Origin: Rhodospirillales bacterium
GTDB lineage: Bacteria; Pseudomonadota; Alphaproteobacteria; UBA828
Length of the DNA stretch: 9,263 nucleotides
Assembly: GCA_026712885.1 (NCBI GenBank)
Contig: JAPOPO010000346.1
Span: 1 to 9,263, forward strand
Direction of reading: 5' to 3'
In this document: positions 7,101 through 9,263 of the stretch, piece after piece
How the letters are laid out: each line of letters opens with the position of its first letter
How positions within the stretch are numbered: the first letter of the stretch is position 1
Notes under the pieces: generated by a model
What the model saw: only the letters and a program-made list of their open reading frames with translations
Databases searched by the model: none
Told to the model about the DNA's origin: nothing
Translations under genes and position numbers: made by a program

Positions 7101-7226
7101 GATGAGGCCCGCGTCCTCGCTCTGGGCCGCGTTCTCGCGCCAGCGCTCCCAGCAGAGCGCGAGCGCCGCTTCGTCCGCAGGCAGGGGAGGCCGTGCCGCC
7201 TCCTTCCATTCAGGCGCTATGTTCAC
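4188..7226 (-). CDS. glnE: Bifunctional glutamine synthetase adenylyltransferase / adenylyl-removing enzyme
   Basis: A 1012-residue two-headed nucleotidyltransferase that adds AMP to, and removes it from, a Tyr of glutamine synthetase, tuning ammonium assimilation under PII control. The N-terminal (adenylyl-removing) domain has GMGKLGAGELNYSSDVD (188-204), with the metal-binding pair D202/D204, then FRTDLRLRPDP (247-257) and ENWERAAMIKAKPVAGD (278-294). The middle region has FLARLPAGSHLFSMF (554-568) and GSAPRLANWLEHRPMLLD (583-600). The C-terminal (adenylyltransferase) domain has ALGRLGSREMTVTGPLDL (729-746) and LYDVDMRPRPSGNAGP (791-806). There the usual SDLD is GPLD: P743 replaces the first metal-binding Asp, while D745 and D795 remain. 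TWQHQTLTRAR (824-834) also departs from the usual TWEHMALTRAR. The start is GTG at 7226 with a weak ribosome site. It is divergent from the hydrolase gene (68 bp gap). The family is certain; full transferase activity is in doubt. Confidence 0.96.
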   Translation of the reverse strand: MNIAPEWKEAARPPLPADEAALALCWERWRENAAQSEDAGLIGFAEASEADATTNALLAALFGNSRYLSHCLTADQEFAQVLIEQGAEAAYAAARALAADTSALGEESRQQVMKRLRVAKRRASLAIGMADIAAVWPLEHVTGALSDIASVTLSAVCTHLLRNLHDRGKLALPDPEAPEQGSGLIILGMGKLGAGELNYSSDVDIIVLFDEEIASDPSGDGLQQIFARLARNLVTIMDERTADGYVFRTDLRLRPDPASTAAALSVRAAEAYYATTGENWERAAMIKAKPVAGDIEAGDGFLERLQPFVWRRHLDFAAIQNIRAIKRQIDAHRGVGQVAVVGHNMKLGRGGIREIEFLAQTQQLIWGGRDPTLRVRGTRQAFDLLVEAGHMRRQAVTELMEAYTFHRTVEHRLQMADDRQTHSLPDDEEGVAQAATFLGYDTVDAFVEVLLGHLRTVERHYMSLFEDEPALTSEGTLDLSDEGDGDATLETLAAMGYAHPERAFETLRAWREGRYRAVRGEEARERLAELLPTILDVFSAWPDPDSALALFDGFLARLPAGSHLFSMFAAHPELFDLITEIMGSAPRLANWLEHRPMLLDSVLSREFSDLDVPDADDLGPELATIARRGLVRVFYQREFGTTEMKAELADVALRARDMQDFLDAERRWANDKIFHIGVHMLRGLLFPVEAATPLSDIADACLGAAYPVVANAFAATHGRVRDGRFAVVALGRLGSREMTVTGPLDLILVYDHPAGVEESDGRKPLKPDRYYGQLSRRYVAAIRAATAEGTLYDVDMRPRPSGNAGPIVTSLASFVEHFRDGVPTWQHQTLTRARVVWAEGDLGERFEEARLAALRRAHEAGDLAAQIAGLREDLRGDDPGEDIWDIEQKRGGLIDAEFIAQHLQLLHGAETEAVLAGDPASVFEAAGDHGLIEQQTARELAEAVTLWRNLHGILSLTVEEERFVEATAPPALLAVIERACDVTGIDSLKEAMRETAARTAGHYDRLLGNGSN

Positions 7227-7280
7227 GGGCGCTCTCGGGCCATCATGGGTTTGCGCCCCGGAGGACGGGGGCAGGTGTGC

Positions 7281-7287
7281 GGGAGGA
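7281..7287 (+). promoter_or_regulatory. Shine-Dalgarno site that sets the hydrolase start
   Basis: GGGAGGA lies seven bases before ATG 7295. The hydrolase frame remains open upstream to an ATG at 7193 inside glnE, but this site and the family N-terminus favour 7295. The ATG at 7288 directly after the site is in another frame. Confidence 0.7.
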
Positions 7288-7294
7288 ATGCGAC

Positions 7295-8125
7295 ATGCCG
7301 AAGGTCATGGCCAACGGAATCAATATGTACTACGAGCTGATGGGCAAAGGCGACCCGTTGGCGCTGATCGGCGGCTCGCTTTTCGGGCGGCAGAACTTCG
7401 CGATGGTGTGGGAGGGGCTGGCCGAGGAGTTCCAGCTCATCAGCTACGACCAGCGGGGCTACGGCCAGAGCGACCGCCCCCTGATGCGCTACGACCTCGA
7501 TATCTGGGCCGACGATCTCGCGGCATTGCTCGACGAGCTTCGGATCGAGCGAGCGCACGTGATGGGCACCTCCGCCGGCGGCATGATCGCGCTGAAGTTC
7601 GCGTCGAAGTATCCCGACCGCTGCATCGGCGTGGTCAGCGACTGCGCGTTTGCGAAATGCGACACCATGCGCCGGATCATGTTCCGCACCTGGCGTCACA
7701 TGGCGCAGACCTGGGGCTGTGGCCCGGAATTCGCCGATCACGTGATAACCCAGGCGGTCGGCGCCGACTTCCTCGATGGCCCCAACGGCCAACCGCTGAT
7801 CGAGATGGTGCGCACCATCGTGGGGCTGAACGCGGTGGAGACCGTGGTCCAGGCCTGCATCGCCATGGAGGAGATGGACCTGCGCGAGGACTGCAAGCAG
7901 ATCAGGAACCCGACGCTGGTCATTACCGCGGCGAAGGACATGCTCACGCCCATGCTGACCGGGCCGGACGGCGCCGGCGCGCAGTGGGTCGTGGACAACG
8001 TGCCGGGCTGCGAGGCGATCGTCTACGAGGACATCGGCCACGCCGACCTGGTCGAATGCCCGGAGAAGACCATCGCGTCGGCCACCGCCTTCCTCCACCG
8101 CGCGAAGGAGAAGGTGCTGGGGTAG
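7295..8125 (+). CDS. Alpha/beta hydrolase fold protein, substrate unknown
   Basis: A 276-residue cytoplasmic alpha/beta hydrolase with no signal peptide. The nucleophile elbow is GTSAGG (91-96) with S93. The likely acid is D215 in TAAKDMLTP (211-219) and the likely base H249 in DIGHADLVE (246-254). YDQRGYGQSDRP (51-62) is the conserved strand-4/helix-A turn. The oxyanion-hole segment reads LIGGSLFG (24-31) instead of the common HG pattern. A cap domain probably occupies about 120-190. The organisation resembles 3-oxoadipate enol-lactonase, haloperoxidase-like and ester hydrolase families, but no substrate can be assigned. It has eight Cys (110, 117, 122, 142, 188, 200, 239, 255), fairly many for this family. 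It is divergent from glnE and 80 bp before ispG on the same strand, with no evident terminator between them. Confidence 0.87.
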   Translation: MPKVMANGINMYYELMGKGDPLALIGGSLFGRQNFAMVWEGLAEEFQLISYDQRGYGQSDRPLMRYDLDIWADDLAALLDELRIERAHVMGTSAGGMIALKFASKYPDRCIGVVSDCAFAKCDTMRRIMFRTWRHMAQTWGCGPEFADHVITQAVGADFLDGPNGQPLIEMVRTIVGLNAVETVVQACIAMEEMDLREDCKQIRNPTLVITAAKDMLTPMLTGPDGAGAQWVVDNVPGCEAIVYEDIGHADLVECPEKTIASATAFLHRAKEKVLG

Positions 8126-8193
8126 GGGGCCGGCGTGGTGGCTGGCGTTGGCGGGCTGTGGTAGACAGCGGTCGATGGAGTCCCCGGCCGGCT

Positions 8194-8200
8194 GGAGGAG
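8194..8200 (+). promoter_or_regulatory. Shine-Dalgarno site of ispG
   Basis: GGAGGAG ends five bases before ATG 8206, a strong site that fixes the ispG start. An ATG at 8175 is out of frame with ispG. In the same 80-bp gap, TGGCTG (8139-8144) and TAGACA (8162-8167) are 17 bases apart but match promoter consensus poorly. Confidence 0.7.
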
Positions 8201-8205
8201 CGACG

Positions 8206-9263
8206 ATGGCGACGAACGGCTCCGGTGAGGGACGGCGCGAGAGCGTCGGTGTGCGGGTCGGCAGCGTCACGATCGGCGGCGGCGCGCCGGTCGTCGTCCA
8301 ATCCATGACCAACACCGACACCGAAGACGCCCGCGCCACGGCGGAGCAGGTCAAGGCGCTCGCCGACGCGGGCTCCGAGATCGTGCGCATCACGGTCAAC
8401 ACGCCGGAGGCCGCCGCCGCGGTGCCGGACATCCGCGAGCGGCTGGAGGCGGCAGGCTGCCACGTGCCGCTGGTCGGCGACTTTCACTACAACGGCCATC
8501 GGCTGCTCACTGAGTATCCGACCTGCGCCGAGGCGCTCGCCAAGTACCGGATCAATCCGGGCAACGTCGGCTTCCGCGAGAAGCGCGACCGGCAGTTTCA
8601 GACCATGATCGAGGTCGCGCTCAAGTACGACCGGCCGGTACGCATCGGGGTCAATTGGGGCAGCCTCGACCAGGACCTGCTGGCCCAGCTCATGGACCGG
8701 AACGCGGCCCGGCCCGAGCCCAAGGACGCCGCCGGGGTCATGCGCGAGGCACTGGTCGAGTCGGGGCTGCGCAGCGCGGCGCTCGCCGAAGAGATCGGGC
8801 TCGCGCGAGACAAGATCGTGATCTCGGCCAAGGTCTCGCAGGTGCAGGACCTGATCGCGGTCTACGGCGAGCTCGGCGCGCGCAGCGACTATGCGCTCCA
8901 TCTCGGGCTCACCGAGGCGGGCATGGGTTCCAAGGGGATCGTGGCGTCCACCGCCGCGCTCTCGGTCCTGCTCCAGCAGGGCATCGGCGACACCATCCGC
9001 ATCTCGCTCACGCCGGAGCCCGGCGGCGATCGCACCCAGGAGGTGATCGTCGCGCAGGAAATCCTCCAGACCATGGGGTTCCGCTCCTTCGTGCCCCTGG
9101 TGGCGGCATGCCCCGGCTGCGGGCGCACCACGAGCACGGTGTTCCAGCAGCTCGCCGAGCGGATACAGGACTACGTGCGCCGGCAGATGCCGCTCTGGCG
9201 CGAGACCTATGAAGGGGTCGAGACCATGCAGCTCGCCGTCATGGGCTGCATCGTCAACGGCCC
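8206..9263 (+). CDS. ispG: 4-hydroxy-3-methylbut-2-en-1-yl diphosphate synthase (flavodoxin/ferredoxin), partial at the window end
   Basis: The 3' end is cut by the window; 352 residues are present and probably a few tens are missing. IspG (GcpE) is the cytoplasmic [4Fe-4S] enzyme that reductively converts MEcPP to HMBPP in the MEP pathway of isoprenoid synthesis. The TIM-barrel part shows VVVQSMTNTDTED (29-41), IVRITVNTPEAAA (60-72), VGDFHYNGHRLL (91-102), YRINPGNVGF (113-122), IGVNWGSLDQDLL (147-159), HLGLTEAGMGSKG (231-243) and RISLTPEPGGDRT (265-277). Three iron-sulfur ligands are visible: C302 and C305 in ACPGCGRTTS and C348 in MGCIVNGP. The fourth ligand, the Glu of the family NGPGE motif, lies just past the window. 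All core motifs are intact. It is the subtype common in alpha- and betaproteobacteria. Confidence 0.96.
   Translation, partial: MATNGSGEGRRESVGVRVGSVTIGGGAPVVVQSMTNTDTEDARATAEQVKALADAGSEIVRITVNTPEAAAAVPDIRERLEAAGCHVPLVGDFHYNGHRLLTEYPTCAEALAKYRINPGNVGFREKRDRQFQTMIEVALKYDRPVRIGVNWGSLDQDLLAQLMDRNAARPEPKDAAGVMREALVESGLRSAALAEEIGLARDKIVISAKVSQVQDLIAVYGELGARSDYALHLGLTEAGMGSKGIVASTAALSVLLQQGIGDTIRISLTPEPGGDRTQEVIVAQEILQTMGFRSFVPLVAACPGCGRTTSTVFQQLAERIQDYVRRQMPLWRETYEGVETMQLAVMGCIVNG

Noticed and set aside
7193..7294. An upstream ATG start for the alpha/beta hydrolase at 7193
   Set aside because: It would overlap the 5' end of glnE and add 34 residues without hydrolase features. GGGAGGA seven bases before ATG 7295 fits better.
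7227..7294. A divergent promoter between glnE and the hydrolase
   Set aside because: Promoters must exist in or near this 68-bp gap, but I see no -35/-10 pair on either strand good enough to annotate.
4221..7340. A 1039-codon open frame on the plus strand opposite glnE
   Set aside because: The translation is low-complexity, rich in Arg, Glu, Val, Ala and Gly with no recognisable motif. It is a by-product of the GC-rich third-position bias of glnE, whose motifs on the other strand are unmistakable.
8139..8167. A possible promoter TGGCTG - 17 bases - TAGACA before ispG
   Set aside because: The spacing is right but both hexamers match consensus poorly, and such matches are expected by chance. 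ispG may instead be co-transcribed with the hydrolase gene.
8184..8191. The palindrome CCGGCCGG upstream of ispG as an operator
   Set aside because: An 8-bp GC palindrome is expected by chance in DNA of this composition, and no second copy or known operator pattern is seen.

Overview
The window is GC-rich DNA with tightly packed genes and long antisense shadow reading frames. It suggests a chromosomal segment of a high-GC alphaproteobacterium, perhaps Rhodospirillales-like. The support is the IspG subtype (VGDFHYNGHRLL, ITVNTPEAA, CPGCGRTTS), the two-headed GlnE and the RDD protein. The taxonomic call is inference from protein style only. I see no mobile element, CRISPR array, tRNA or rRNA gene.

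Layout. Bases 1-82 hold two perfect stem-loops, terminator-like but without a T-run. They are followed by an RDD-family membrane protein gene (83-622). Next come four same-strand genes with gaps of 20, 14 and 40 bp, probably one operon: a class IV PLP aminotransferase (714-1643), an AHS2 / urea-carboxylase-like carboxyltransferase subunit (1664-2632), a 71-residue free-standing biotin carrier (2647-2862) and a DadA-like FAD-dependent D-amino acid dehydrogenase (2903-4153). A candidate -10 box (TATAAG) lies on the RDD stop codon. The leader between it and the aminotransferase start can be folded into a nested multi-stem structure that reaches the ribosome-binding region.

glnE follows on the minus strand (7226-4188), convergent with the operon. 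It encodes the bifunctional glutamine synthetase adenylyltransferase / adenylyl-removing enzyme. Its N-terminal (adenylyl-removing) active site looks canonical. In the C-terminal (adenylyltransferase) active site the first Asp of the DxD metal-binding pair reads Pro. Divergent from glnE is an alpha/beta hydrolase gene of unknown substrate (7295-8125). The window ends inside ispG (from 8206), the [4Fe-4S] enzyme of the MEP isoprenoid pathway.

How the genes may work together. The four-gene operon looks like amino-nitrogen metabolism: a transaminase and a D-amino acid dehydrogenase flank two parts of a biotin-dependent carboxylase of the urea carboxylase / 5-oxoprolinase superfamily. The biotin carboxylase and the AHS1 (PxpB-like) partner are not in the window, so the carboxylase is incomplete here. 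This is the best candidate for something undescribed. GlnE, which controls ammonium assimilation, sits next door, but nothing in the sequence shows a regulatory link.
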